A DNA stretch of 64,000 bases from positions 64,366,134-64,430,133 of the forward strand of contig NC_064435.1 in the NCBI RefSeq assembly GCF_023343835.1, written 5' to 3'. A model generated the notes under the pieces. That model saw only the letters and a list, made by a program, of their open reading frames with translations, did not search any database and had not been told where the DNA came from. The DNA comes from Lagopus muta. Taxonomy: Eukaryota; Chordata; Aves; Galliformes; Phasianidae. Of the stretch, positions 24,273 through 37,155 are shown in pieces. The translations under genes and the position numbers were made by a program. How positions within the stretch are numbered: position 1 is the stretch's first letter; every line of letters starts with the position of its first letter.

Positions 24273-25644
24273 ATACATCTTACACATATTGACAGCCTCC
24301 TCTGGGGAAAGCTGAGTAGGATTTGGAAGTGGCTTGCAAAGACAAAAGCAGATTCTCCCAGCCAGAGGAAGCACCAGCATCTGAGTGGCCCTGCCTAGTC
24401 CGGAACCAGCACACAACTCTCCTCAGTCACTGCCACCCCTTCCTCTTGGATCAGCCTGGGCTTTAAAGGAAAAATAATTTCATAAAAATGTAGGGGAACA
24501 TCCAATTAATCAAAACGCAGCACGCTGCCAGCACAGTCTCAGCAGAGCCCTGCTATCATACACCGTGGCACTTTCAATTCTGTTGCTTCATTCTCCTGAC
24601 AGAGATATTAACAAAAAGAGGAAATGGGCTATTACCGTGACAAAGGCTTTGACAGCACAGGGAAAATGGCATGTTAACTCATCAGCAGGGCAGTCCCCAG
24701 GCAGACAGAAGTTAGCTAGAAGTAACTACACCTCCCCACCCATACAGCTCACCGGATCCTTCTCCTTCTCCTGTGGATTTGCCTGCTCCGGGACAGGGCA
24801 CGTCTTTCTATGCAACAGATACCTTACCTGAGTACTTAGGCACACCAACAAATGGCCCCTCTTGCACAGGCTATTAAACACTCATCCTCAGTCAGTTTTG
24901 TTTCATCCACTGATGTACATAAGCAAGTGAAGAGTTACACTCCATTTAATGGGTAGGGGATTGCTTTACTGTTAAGGGGGAAGTCACCTTGCACTATACA
25001 TATAGAAGAGCCATCATCTATTTTTATTGCAAGCAGATGTTAGAGTGTGCTTGGCTTGGGAAAACCCATGAAAATCAGAATTAGTTACATTAATAAAGGT
25101 CATTCAGTAAGCTGAGTGTATTTAAGTGTTTCAAGATCCAGTTCATCTTGCTACAAATTTTTTGTTGGTGCTGTAGGAAAGTTCTGTGAGAACAGTTATT
25201 TCTCCATTCATTTCTCCCTGCTTGAGACCTGCTAATGGTTTGTATGTCAAAGGCTGCTGTGGCTGCTCTCTGCCACTGCCTTGCCTTGGCTTATGTGCCG
25301 TGCTCAGCCTGGGCAGTAGCGAGCCCCAGCATGGTGCTTTAGCTAGTACTGCACTGGGCAGCATTTCCCTGCTTGTGATCAGCCCATCAAACCTCTGCTG
25401 TTAAAACTAGCCAAAATGTGGGAAATTACTGCTTTGGATGAAATGTTTGCTGGACATCTTTTAGTTATGACTTCAATTGCTGTTGCTGTTCTCTGTGATC
25501 CAATATCCAAAATAATTTTCCTGATTTCATCTCTCACATTCTATCTAGGCCCTGAATTCTTTAAGCTAGTAACTGCCATACAGTCCATGGCCATAACCAG
25601 TCTTCTGTGCTCATCAGTGTGAATAACAACACTCAGCACTCCTG
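24273..25644. other. Unannotated intergenic DNA
   Basis: About 1.4 kb between two CR1 copies, with nothing recognised. Confidence 0.5.
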
Positions 25645-25965
25645 TAATAGCTTAGGTTGGAGGGGACCTTAAAGATCATCTAGTTCCAACCCCATGGCAT
25701 GGGCAGGGCTGCCACCTGCCAGATCAAACTGCCCAGAATCCTATCCAACCTGGCCTTGAACGCCTCAATGGATGGGGTATCCACAGCATCTCTGGGCAGC
25801 CTGTTCCAGGGCCTCACCATCCTCTCAGTAAAGATTTCCTTCCTAACATCTACCCTACACCTCCTTTCTTTGAGTTTAAAGCCATTCCCTCTAGTTCTGT
25901 CACTATCAGGCCACGTAAAAAAAGCTGTCCTCCTGCTTGTGAGATCCCTTTTCTGGAAACTGAAG
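25645..25965 (-). mobile_element. CR1 LINE 3' fragment
   Basis: Antisense CR1: GGTTGGAGGGGACCTTAAAG, CCCATGGCATGGGCAGGGCT, then AGCCTGTTCCAGGGCCTCAC and GAGTTTAAAGCCATTCCCTC. The minus frame [20 protein letters not shown] then MVRPWNRLPRDAVDTPS matches the CR1 RT C-terminus. The 3' UTR type (CCACCTGCCAG) differs from the copy at 24 kb, indicating another subfamily. Confidence 0.93.
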
Positions 25966-26085
25966 TAAATAAAATCAAGTGGAAGGTCCCTTGTTTGGTA
26001 ACTGAAGTTGGTCAATCCAAGCCCAGGCTGCTGGTCAGGCCCTCTTCCCCCACCTTTTGTTCCTGCTTCCTGCCCTGCGCATAAA

Positions 26086-26190
26086 CTCATAGAATCATTA
26101 AGGTTGGAAAAGACCACTAGGAACATCTAGTCAAACTATCAGCTCATCGCCACTGACCACGTCCCTCAGTGCCACACACACACACACACA
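26086..26190 (-). mobile_element. CR1 3'-end fragment ending in a CA repeat
   Basis: Begins CTCATAGAATCATTAAGGTT and continues through GGAAAAGACC and CCACTGACCACGTCCCTCAG. At the point where CR1 normally reads CCACATCCACACGG, it turns into a pure CA run. Sequence past the run is not CR1. Confidence 0.9.
26173..26190. repeat. (CA)9 microsatellite
   Basis: Nine perfect CA units at the inner edge of the CR1 fragment. Confidence 0.95.
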
Positions 26191-28485
26191 GCTCTGTCTC
26201 TGTTGCACAAATGGTAATCTTTAGACCTGGTTCAGAGAGCTGGTCTGTCTCCAGCAGATCCCTGCTTGTCCCCATCTGCTTGTCTCTGCCCTTGCGTAGC
26301 CCCTTGCTAAAGCTAGCGTAAGTATTTCTGTGGCCATCCAGTGAACCAAGATGGGAAACCGATCCAGCTGAAAAATAACCAGGAAAAATGTAATGTGTTT
26401 TTCTCTCAGCTAAACCAGTTTCCTGATCTGATGTGCTGAGCTGCTACAAAAATACCGATACTGGCAGAACACAGCAGAGGAGCAAGAATGAGGTCATGAG
26501 AGAAAAGGACAAAGTGAACCTGAAGAAATGCAGGTTGAGCCATGTCCTTGGAGCTGTAGGCAGATCTAGGCTGCAGCAGAAAGTAGGACATTGCGACAGC
26601 TCTGCCTCATCCCGGGACGAGAGATTGCTCTCCAGCAACAACTCTGAGGAAAGCAGGTCTCTATGGGAGACCCAGTAATAGCTACAGACTTGGAGCAAAG
26701 CCTTCGCAGTGGCTGTGATCAGAGAAAGATGTTGTATGCATGCTTGAAAAAGAACGAGGAGCAGCCTTTGGTATAGGTGAGAGCTTTGTTCTGGAAGGGA
26801 AATACCACAGTGCTGGACACGGGATCGCCTCTCATTGTGGTTGCCCAAAAGTTGCTCCGTGGTTTCCATCAGCACTTGTGAGGATCTTGTGCTTGTAGCA
26901 TTTTTACAAAAGGAACAAACTGCAAACTCAGTCCCGCCTTCTTTTGGCAGCTGTCCTGACTGCCAGTGCCGTCATCCCATTATTACCCTGCTCCACCCGG
27001 CACAATTTGCAGTGCAGGCCACAACATCTGACCTAACAATCAGAAAGATCCAGCTCTACATTTTATAAAGAAAAACAGAAACAACAGAGCTCAGACTTGA
27101 CCTTTAGAAATTTCTGCAAACGTCACTCTCAAAAGAAGAGAAAGTTTAACTCAGAAGTAAACAGTGCTAAGGATTTTGCAATTACATGGATAGACAAAGG
27201 ATAAGGCCTTTGAGACATATTGTAATGTGGATGTCTATCTGCAGGGAGTGGAAGGTCTTACAGGAAACCTGTATGAGACAGAGTATTATCCCAGACCTGT
27301 AAAATTCAAGAGATAGTCAGTAGGTGGTGGGTTGTTGTGATGGTTTTTGTTGGTTTGGTTTATTTCATTTCTATCTGGTGTTTTCTCATACCATGAAAAT
27401 AAAATATGACACAGACAATATTGACTGTAAATTTACCTCCTCCTCTCTAGAGTGTGTGCTTTGACTGACTGCAAAGCACTTGATGTTGACACTCAGTTGG
27501 TCACAGTGCAGCTTCAGAGCGAATATCTTATGGAAATGAATGAAGCTGCTTGTGATTCACAAATATTCTTTCAGCATATGATAGGTTCTATTTTCAGACA
27601 CCACATCAATAACACTTCTTCTCACTTTAAGGATTTTCTGCATAAGCATAAGCGTAGACACTACATAAACCAATCAACAAATCAGAAAGCCCTTACACTC
27701 TGAGAAAGAAATGTCAGTGTCAGATAAATAAATATTTAAGGTCAGTTTACTGAGGACTCTTATTTTACTCTTAATGAGAGTCTTCAGTGTGTTTATATTC
27801 TCTGCTACCAAGTATAGGCTCTCTGCTTTCCAGCTCACCTTGTGTTTCAGTTCTGACTTATAACATAAAAAATTGTGTGAGTAGTTTTGCCATACTCTAC
27901 AGCTACTCCAGGTTGTTACTGAGACTGCCTAGCTAGTGATCCTGCTTAGTCTTCAGTGTGTGGGAAAATAGTCAAACTTTCATCTGTATTTTTTCTTTGC
28001 ATTTCTTATTGCCTGTGTCTTTGCAAAAAATTTACATGTTAGTCAACTAAACTTACCTAAAGTTGTTGAAAGAAATTGCCTTTCCGGCAGCAGTTACATA
28101 CTGTTTCATCCTGATGACTCAAGGTTATTCACTGATGTCCTCAGAACTGCAAAGTTCTCAGGCAAAAAGGGAAGAGCCGCCTGCTGCCTCCACCCCAGCA
28201 TCTGACAGATGGTTTTGAGATTCCCATTCTAGGTGTGGAGAGGAAAGTTATACTCCTACCTGCTATTAAACACTGCAAATATGATGTGAATATTGCCCTG
28301 TGTCATTGGGGAAGTATTTCTTCCCAGAATAGTTTTCCAGTGAGGAAAGAACCGTACAGAATTGCCAGAGTTAGCATTCACAATAAATGTTACTTTGAGG
28401 TATGCCATGAAAAGCTTTGCTGAGCAGCCAGCCTGTTTGTGTATCAGGGAATAAACAATTAATGTTCATTTTGTTTTTATTTGAC

Positions 28486-28512
28486 TTTTTCTAGATATTT
28501 TTTTCTAGATAT
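28486..28512. repeat. Tandem duplication of TTTTTCTAGATAT
   Basis: Two copies of a 13-bp unit separated by one or two T residues. Confidence 0.85.
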
Positions 28513-29778
28513 AGCATTTTTTGTTGCATCTACAGGGGATTGTATAGTGAGAATTGATAAAGCTATATTTACACGATTACTGAAATTACTTATTCAGCAG
28601 GAAGGCAGCCTAACCAATTCATCATAGTTTAAATTTTAATTCAGTGAAAATGTAACCTCTAGAAAATACTGTTCACATCTATAATTAATAGATCATTATG
28701 TGCTGTAGTTTGCAATTTGATATACTTTCCTCAAACTCTACAAAGAAGTGTTTCATGTTATCTCTTTCTTATTTCATAACAGATGAAAATGGCCTGCTTG
28801 GTTTCATACAAGGAGATTCATTTGCAAGAGATGCAGAGCCCAGTGCCATTTGCTGCCTAATACAATTTAGACAGAACAGTGCATCCTTGTCTTTTTCTCA
28901 TGACAGTGATTCTCCCTCCAAGACAAGGTTCTGGCAGTCTGCTTTCATACAAAGTATGAAAATGAATTATGCTGCTATGACAGCTTAGTCTTACAGTGCT
29001 CACAATCCTTTTTCTTCTAATTTTTGTAGTGCTGCTATGGGTAGAAACAGATTCTGTTTTTTCTTCTTCCAGTACAAATAGAAATCCATGTCAGTAAAAT
29101 CTTAGCTGTGCTTGTGCAAGATCAGGGTCGGTCTCAGGATTTTAACCACTTCTCTGTTAAAAATGGGGGAGTGAAAAGAAGGGAAAAATGTAAGGTTCTC
29201 TAGTGCTGACTTAATGTAAATCAAATGTTAACAGATAAAATTAGACCACCCCTGCTTACACATTTGTCTGTGGAAGGAAACTTGTGTTTAAAGTTCCACT
29301 CTCATATGGGAAGATTACAGCCAAGGCCACATGCATTCCCTAATTGTCCTCCCTGAAGAGTAAGCCATGTCATTCTTCCAGATCCCCTTTGTAACAGCTA
29401 TCCATGTATGTTCTCACCCAGGCTGATTCTGGGGTTAAGGTGCCTTATGATAAGAAAATTATTGCCATTTGGTGTGGCCTCTGTTCAAAATAAAAAAGCA
29501 ACTTCGTCCACTACCAGTGCCTTCTGAAGGAAGGTAGGCTAAGGGGACAACCTATCAGAATAGCTGCTGAGAGCAAGCTGGTTTGAAGAAGTGTGCTGGC
29601 CACTCTAGAGGAATTAGCTGCTCTGGTGGGAGAATATCATGGGAAGTTTCAGATAATTGGGGAGTGTTTTACAGAGCATGAGGCACTCATCCATTGGTTC
29701 CCTGCTTCATGTGCTGATTCTTGGTATGGGGTCTTGAATGCTGATCGCCTAGAGCCAGCCCTGTGTGATGTGGTTTTA

Positions 29779-29803
29779 TGATCAAGATGATCAAGATGAT
29801 CTC
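29779..29803. repeat. 9-bp tandem repeat ATGATCAAG
   Basis: Nearly three units in a row (ATGATCAAGATGATCAAG plus ATGATCT). Confidence 0.85.
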
Positions 29804-31082
29804 CACTAATTGCTGCCAGTCAGAGGTTTTCTGTGGGTTTACCTTTGAAGAGTTATGATCAGCAAAATCTGCAAGTGTGGCCAATGTAACTTAATTTGCA
29901 GTGATAGGCAGGGAGACATGGAGAGCTTCCAGTCGTACAATAGCAAGCATTTTAGTTACATGTGGCTTCCTGAAGTTCCCCAAAACACACTGAAAAGGGT
30001 CCAGCCAGTTTTTTTTCTTTTTATTTAAGGCAAGAAATATTCCCTTTCCAGCTGTGAAAGCAGCAGCACAGGTCAGAACAGAAGGTGTTTGTGGTAAAAA
30101 GACAGAGGCTCAGCCAGAATATATTCATCGTTTTTCCTCCCTGTATTCTCCAGGGAGCCAGCATCAGATCATGAAAGAGGCTTGGGACTTTTGCTCTGAT
30201 CTGTGCCCTGGATGCAGCAGGCACTTCTGTCAGTCTGCCTTGCTCTTTGTCACTTGCTGAGGCCTGAATTTACAGAAGGACTTTTCTTGCTCAGCGTGCC
30301 TGAGACAGCTGCTATGGACCTGGACCTCTTCAGGCCTGATTTCAGCTCTCTTGAGGCATTTCAGCAGCTTTCAGACAGCAGATTCAGGGAGCCATCTTTT
30401 CTGTGAAGGAACACCGCCTTTTCCTCTTGCTCTCAGACATTCCCATGGATAAACCAAGCAGGTTTTGACTATTTTGATCAAGTAATGTGGATTTCATGTG
30501 TAGTCCAGTTGCTTGAGCTCATAGCAGTTTTATCATGTCGGGGTCTCATTCGCTTTAATGACAAACTTTCATTGATTTTGATACCATCAAGGCCTGGTCC
30601 ATAAAGAGAAAAAAAACTACTATGCAGTTTTCAAAACAAATTGGAGTACAGAAATGTGCTGTTATCAAGCTCAATTGATTGTGTGGCCTGTAGAACAATA
30701 TATAGTTTACACTTCATGTGTAAGTGTAACTCAAGTTATCAGTGCATGTTGTGCTTCAAGCATTTTTAGAATTTTCCAATTCGGGGAAGAGCCAGGGCCA
30801 GGGCAGAGATGGATGCAGGTGGGATTCCTGAGGGCCAGTGCTGGAGCCTCAGTGGCACCATGCCAAGATGGTATGTGTGTCCCAGCTGGATAAAGCCAAA
30901 ATGCGGTACAAGGAGAGGATGTGGGTGGGTGCAGGAGCTGCTGTTTATTGTGAATGAGGATAGTTGTGAATGGAGTAGGGTGACAGAGACTGCTAAGAGC
31001 AAGAGGCTGAGGTAGCGGTGTGCCTTCACCTTGTGTAAACAAACAACATTGTCTGGTACACTTCAGTTTTCCTATCCAATAT

Positions 31083-31284
31083 ACACTGGATATTAGGAAC
31101 AGTTATTTCTCAGAAAGAATGGTAATGCGTTGGAACACACTGTCAGGGAGGTGGTGGAGTCACCATGCCTGGAAGTGTTGAATGACCATGTGGATGTGGC
31201 ACTGAGGGACATGGTTAGTGGGCATGGTGGGGATGGGTTGGTAATTGGACTAGGTGATCCTCGTGGTCTTTTCCAATCTTAATA
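31083..31284 (+). mobile_element. CR1 LINE 3' fragment
   Basis: Plus-strand CR1 3' end: CTGGATATTAGGAACAGTTA, GGGAGGTGGTGGAGTCACCA, GATGTGGCACTGAGGGACAT, GTGGGCATGGTGGGGATGGG and TCTTTTCCAATCTTAAT. The octamer tail is replaced by a TA microsatellite. Confidence 0.95.
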
Positions 31285-31354
31285 TATATATATACATATA
31301 AAAAACATAATATATATATATAATATATATATAATATATATAACAACATATAAT
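31281..31354. repeat. (TA)n microsatellite at CR1 3' end
   Basis: About 70 bp of interrupted TA repeat begins exactly at the CR1 end, where the octamer array is normally found. Confidence 0.92.
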
Positions 31355-33018
31355 AGCCTTGCCATCTAAAATAGAGCATTGGCTTTACATCCTGTATTGA
31401 CTTTCTGTTGCAAGCCCCATGTTTGCTTGCTCAAGAGTTTTTGGTCAGCAATGATCTGTCTCCTCAGCTCCTCAGGGCTGACCACCTGTTTTCTTTGATG
31501 GATGGCTCTTCTATGGCATTGCTCTTTAGACTTCTTGCATTGCAGAGTAGGAACCTGTGTCATGAAAGCTGAGGCAGATCCCTGACAAAGTAATGTTGGC
31601 TATGAGACTTGTCTGTAGCTGTGTAAGATTTGGAAGAGAAACTCTGTTTTCATTAACTCAGTGGTAAAACTGCTGCCAGCCTACAGTCTTCCTGTGGTAC
31701 AGATCCCTGTGAGACTTTCCCTGGGGGAAAGCCTTACTCCATCTCCTTATGGATGGCAGCTGTTGTCCTTGAGGCAAGCGGAATATTCCCTCTGATTTTA
31801 TATCATGTACATATTCTGCCCAATTTCTCTTCCCTACTGCACACTCTCCTGCCCACACAGCCCTATTCCCAAAGCATGTCCTGCCGAGCACCAGTGCAAC
31901 TGAGCCTCTTCATCTGCCTGTTTTTTTCCTCAGAGGTAAAACCCCTGCTTCTGCTTCTCTCTGAGATGGAAATACCTGAGCATTTGCTGTAAGCTGTGCT
32001 CACAAAGTAAGAAGGCACATGTAATCTTTATGTTCTCAGCCTTGATTCTTTCACAGTACGCTGTTTTGTGCCATTGTCTGTATCTCTGCAGGGAGTGCAG
32101 TGTTGTATCTGCACTTACTTTGCAAAGATACCAATGACTGTGGGAGCAAAACAAACCATGTCTTCCCTTGGGATGGAACACCATTTTGTTCTGAGGGGCA
32201 AGTCATAGCAGATGAACTAGGTATGCATTTGCCTTCTTGGGCACGCTTTTCATTTCTTCCTTCCAGTTTTGATACAGAAGGAAAGGTAGGAGTCACTGAT
32301 ACCAATTGGATGTTGTCAATAGAACAAATATTTTCTATTTTGAGGTTTCATAAAAGAAGGAATGGGAATCACATTCACATCCTCCAGCTCACATCTCAGT
32401 CTCTTGAGAAGCTGTGGCTTTCTTCCAGGTGATGGTCAAATTTAACATTAACAATAGCAATTTCTTATCGATAACTTACAAGGCGAGTGATTCAGCATAA
32501 TAAAAAGGGCTTGGGGCTTATTGGGATTCTTGTTTCACTGTCTTTGTTGGGTTATAAAGCAGTTGGGCAAACATTGTTTCATGGTTCTGATTCTATATTA
32601 GATTCTATGGTTCTGTATTTCACAGCTACGATAAAAGCAGATACAGCAGTGATGGGACCCGTATGAGTACCTAGATAGATGATAAAATTATTGCTTCAGA
32701 GTCCTTTTGGGTGTGCTTTGTGAGAGAAGGCACTTAATCTGAAGAATAAAGGATTGTTAACTTTTACTATATAGCATATGCAATACTGGAGTTTATTAGC
32801 CTATTGTTCAATGCAGTAACTGATGTGCTGTTGAAGTATTTTTTTCTAAATCCACGAGATGAATAAAGTTCCCAAACTTCCTACCTCAGTTATCTTATTT
32901 GCAGTGTATGAATATCGGTAATACCAAGTGAAAGTGCACTAAATTAGACACCAGTATCCAAATGCAACACACAGGTGGAACATCATTCACATCTGCACTT
33001 GAAAAACATTTGTGTTTT

Positions 33019-33033
33019 GGTGGTGGTGGTGGT
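33019..33033. repeat. (GGT)5
   Basis: Five perfect GGT units. Confidence 0.9.
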
Positions 33034-33447
33034 TTTTCCCCATAACAATAGAAACTAGATTTCTAGTTTAGGTGCAGTGATGCAGCTGCATCTTTGCACA
33101 CTGCTTGCAACGCTGTGCAATTGCTGCCGTGGAGATCTGTAGCAAATGCTTAATAAACTGCTGTTGAGCTGATGTCCAGAGTTGTCACCAAGAAAAGACA
33201 CTGCATGAAGGATTACTACAAGCCCTTGCTGTGTTCCCCCAGGCTCTGGGGCAGGCTGTGTATTGCCAGGTGTGGTCACAGCTGTGGAGAGCAGTGCAAA
33301 GAGCAAGCAGCAAGAGAGGAAATGAAAGCAGAGAAGGTGCTGCCACTAAGGCCATGCAGCAGGGTAGTCTCATGGAGCACTGCTTTCATTACTAGTTACA
33401 GTTAGTGGTAATTAGTGGAAACCATTACCAAGATTTCCTTTTCTCTC

Positions 33448-33466
33448 TTTTTTTTTTTTTTTTTTT
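33448..33466. repeat. T19 homopolymer
   Basis: An uninterrupted T run preceded by a TC-rich stretch. No SINE or retrocopy body was recognised beside it. Confidence 0.9.
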
Positions 33467-35086
33467 GTCATCCAATAGGTTTTGTACTTTTGTAGTTATA
33501 TTCAGCTTCTTCTTAAGCTGAGCATGAAATGACAGTTGTAGCCCATAGGTGCTTTCAGCACTCTGACAGGGAGAGTGCCCTTCTTTACCTTTCCCCGGTT
33601 TGAGGGGAAAGCAGTCATCCTTTATACAATACCTGCATCAGTGGCCGCTTCTAAAGACTTCCTTGCTTGATGTCTGAATCTAGTTTTAAAATGTGTTGAC
33701 ATGAGAGCTTTTTCTGCATAAAAGCTGCTTATCCCTCCATTGCAGGAGCTTCAAACCATTTGCTGACAGCATCCAGACAGCTCCAGCTGAAATAGCTGGA
33801 GATGGTTATAGCTTCTCCTGGCTAGTGGGGGAGCAAAATCCCACTGTGATGAAGCTGGTTACATTGAATTCCCTTTTTGCAGTTGATCTCTACACATCTT
33901 TAGTCACAGTCGCCTCTTACCACGTTTCTCCCGCTTTGCAGTAAACATCCATTGCCAACGTGCGGAACCATCTGCAGGAGCTGTCTGTCCCTCTGTGCTC
34001 TCTTGATGTTGCCAACAGGCAGTCAGTGCTCTGCAGCAGTGCTTACATGGGGCTGGTGGTTGTCGCCAGTGCTTCATGCAAGTCTGCAAAGCTGACGTGG
34101 CTGCTTTCCCTGTTTCAGTGCCTGACAGAAATCTTTCCCTATTCCATGACTCCAGAGTACTGGAAGGGTGCAGTGCAATTACATTTTGTTCAGGCAACAC
34201 GTGACAAGGAGTGAGATGCATTTTAATGATTTTCACCTGGGTTTGTGCAGCTCAGAGAGGCGGTGTATCAATTTTCCTGTTCATTTTTCCATCTTGGAAT
34301 GAATGAATGTTTACTGCCCAGCAGCTATAGGCTCATAACCTCAGGGTTGCTGGTATTTGTCTTTTCTCTCTCTCACAGGTATTCTCTTCTCTTTCTCTTG
34401 AAGGTATTTGGCTCTTCTCTCAGTTTTATCTTATCTTATGTGTACCTAAACAATCTACCTTTACGTGGGATTCAGAGGCATGAAGTTAAGATGTGTTGGC
34501 ACCACCTCCCCTGTTTGTTGTGATCTGAAAGGAGAAAGCCACTAATGGATGACAGCCCTTGTGACTGCAAGGGGAAATTAAATACCTTTGGCAATATGAA
34601 CCCTGGTGAATAACAGTGTCCATGTAAATGCTCTGGTAAATGCAGCACCAGGCTCTGTGGCATCTCTGCTTATTAATGCCCAGCTTCTGCTGAAATAATC
34701 AGAGGCTACCAAGATCAGAGGAGCTTTTGGAGATAGCTTTTGGATACAAAGTTCCACATGCTAGAAAATAACAGGGTTTAAAGTGATATAACAAGACTTC
34801 AAGTGTCTGCTGTTCGTAAATTTGTCATCCTTCTCTGTCTTCCCATCTCTTGTAGTGGCTCAACCCCATGTGCACAAACAGGCAGTGGCTATCAAACAAG
34901 CACTGCAGATTCGTGGCAAGCTTTTTAACAAAGCCACATCTTAATACTGTACATCTAAGGAAATGGAAACTCCTTTCTTGTAACTGGGTCACTCTCCAAA
35001 TATTGTCCGTACAGGTCCATGTTTCAGGAACTCCCAGGGCTCTTTTCATTACCCCTTGCCTAGATGGGCAGCATCACAAAATTTAT

Positions 35087-35110
35087 GGTGTTAGCCCAGG
35101 TGTTAGCCCA
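35087..35110. repeat. 12-bp tandem duplication GGTGTTAGCCCA
   Basis: Two exact adjacent copies. Confidence 0.95.
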
Positions 35111-36859
35111 TACAACAACTATACTTTCAGGCTGCCTGTCAAGCTCCACCAGCCTTGCTGTGTCTATTTCTTTAAAGCCAGAGGAAATGAGCACCTGCAG
35201 CCTCTCGGGGCACCTTTATAAGGGCCCTGTGGGTGGGGCGTTGTTTTCTTCTTACTCACTTGCTTACTCACATGCTTCTTTCTCTCTCAGTCCTTCTCTG
35301 TGTAGAAGTGTGCTGGGAGATCTTTGGAAGCCCTTTAGCCCTGTTAAAAGGTAAAGATGAAAGTTCCAAATCTTGTCCTGATTTGATTTATCTTTCTCCA
35401 CCCTACACGCACTGTGGTGTCGTTGGTGTGAAGGTGGGACCATGAGGAAGGGCTCTTTCCTTTTCTCTCTTTCTTACTGGCAGCCCTGTGTGCAGGCAAT
35501 ACTGTGTGCAGCTGTGCCAGTGCTGCCACAGGGGAAATATCTGTGCTCGCAGAAGATGGTGCAGCAGTGGTTTTCCCTGCCAAGTCCCAGAGCTTGCCAG
35601 TCATTGTTGGAAGCTAGGTCTTGATTTGCTTTTTTCCTCTTTCTGCCAACTCAACATACTGGTGTACTTTGTGATATTTTGGTAGTTCACAAACATTAAG
35701 TGCATGTTGTGAGAAACATCCTACAGTGAAATGATACAGATGATTGCGTAATGTGTCTTCATTTATAGCACCTTTTAAATATTTGAAGAGGAAGAAGTAC
35801 AAACTAAGAAGTAACAGCAGCAGCTCTTCAAGTTGGTGGCTGTTAGAGCAGAAGACGCAAAGGTAGGAAAATGTCTTTCTGTTTATGAATTGTTCGTTCA
35901 CTCAGACTGGCTGTAGAATTGCTGTTGGCTGAGGTTGTGCTACTGTCCAAATACTGTCATGTATCCCCTTCCATATGTCCTTGGGAATGAGGGTTAACAG
36001 AAAGCTCTGGATCACAGAGATGAGAGTTACAGGAAGGCAGAATTCAGAAGAGTTGTCCTTCACATGGCTTGGCTCCAAGCAATTCAGGGAGGTTGTACAA
36101 AGTGCCACTGCCTCCTTGAGACCAGCACGCTTTCACCACCTCCTCACATACAAATATGTGAAAGAGAGTGAACCCTGAGTTTCTGTGCTGAAACAGCTAC
36201 CTGCTTAGTGCTTGAAACTGTGGTTTCATTTCCATCATGTTTTATGGCAGTATCGTAACCTTTAACAGTCCATGAATCGAAGTTGTCAGCTTTTCCACTT
36301 TTGCCATGAGCCTTGTGATTCTTGCTGTGTGTTTTAGCTTCTTGTGGTTAGCTGAAGCTTACTTGCAAATTTTTCCAGTTTAGAAATGGCCATCGTTTCC
36401 TGTTCTTTTTAACAACAGAGGAACACATGTCAAGGCAGGCAGCCTTGCCATGCAGCTCCTCACTTGTGCAAACCAACAGTAGCGTTGGTAACTGTGATTG
36501 CTGGCTCTCTGTGTTTTGAAGTGGGCTGCAGTGAGACTCTCTGCTTTATGTCTATTTCCTGGTGGCTCTGGGGATGTGGGGGATTGAGAGGACAGAGGGG
36601 TAAAGTGGCGTAGAAAGGACAAAAACAAAACCAAGTGAACTCAAACAACCAAACAGAGCCCACAACCTTTTCTCTAGCTGTTTGAATAAAAAGCCTTATA
36701 CACTTACGTGGGAATGTTCCTATTATTGTTATTAGTTCAGCTTTTAGCTGACCATGGGAATATTTTCAAGGAAACCAATACTCTGGGAAGCCTTTTGTTT
36801 TCCAGAAAGGCTGTTACTGAAAAGCAATTAACATAAAAACATTAAAATTGACCAACTTT

Positions 36860-37155
36860 ATGGACAGAAGAATGGAGGAAGGAATGTGTGTGTGCGTGTG
36901 TGTGAAGTGAGAATATGGTAGGCCAGGGTAATGCGAGAGGCAGAAAGGAGATGTGATGAGGACTTGTGTCAGCATGCAGATGGGTGCAGAGAGATTGCAG
37001 AGAATGGCTGGGGCAGGGAGTGGATCTATTCAGGGGGTATAGGAGCAGGGAGGATGGCTGGGGCCTACTCTGACCTGTAGAGATAAGACAAGGAGACAGA
37101 TTGGAGAGGAGAACAGTGGGGCAGTAAGGAGTCCCAGGAGTGGAGGGTGGAGATA
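36860..37155 (+). repeat. Purine-rich, strand-asymmetric region
   Basis: About 300 bp in which the plus strand is dominated by G and A (GGCAGAAAGGAGATGTGATG, GGGGCAGGGAGTGG, GGAGACAGATTGGAGAGGAG), opened by a TG run at 36885-36904. It shows low complexity but no clear repeating unit. Confidence 0.6.
36885..36904. repeat. (TG)n with one CG interruption
   Basis: TGTGTGTGCGTGTGTGTG-type run. Confidence 0.9.

Larger units (their letters stand above)
26191..31082. other. Unannotated intergenic DNA
   Basis: About 4.9 kb without a recognised gene or interspersed repeat. Contains two small tandem duplications (28486-28512 and 29779-29803). The 143-codon minus frame at 26444-26875 has no family resemblance. 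Confidence 0.5.
31355..36859. other. Unannotated intergenic DNA
   Basis: About 5.5 kb with no recognised gene or interspersed repeat. Contains a GGT run (33019-33033), a 19-T run (33448-33466) and a 12-bp duplication (35087-35110). GATTCTATATTAGATTCTAT near 32590 could be a CR1 tail remnant but is too short to call. Confidence 0.5.

Noticed and set aside
24090..24416. 108-codon minus frame as a gene
   Set aside because: It reads through a well-preserved CR1 3' region into upstream sequence. The recognisable part is CR1.
25680..26126. 148-codon minus frame as a gene
   Set aside because: Its C-terminal half is CR1-encoded ([22 protein letters not shown]). The N-terminal half runs across unrelated DNA and a second CR1 fragment.
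26444..26875. 143-codon minus frame
   Set aside because: No recognisable domain. The hydrophobic end is not organised as a clear membrane protein. Treated as chance.
32581..32615. Possible CR1 octamer remnant (GATTCTATATTAGATTCTAT)
   Set aside because: No CR1 body on either side, so not callable.
33421..33470. Poly(T) as the tail of a retrocopy
   Set aside because: No gene-like or SINE-like sequence and no target-site duplication was seen next to it.
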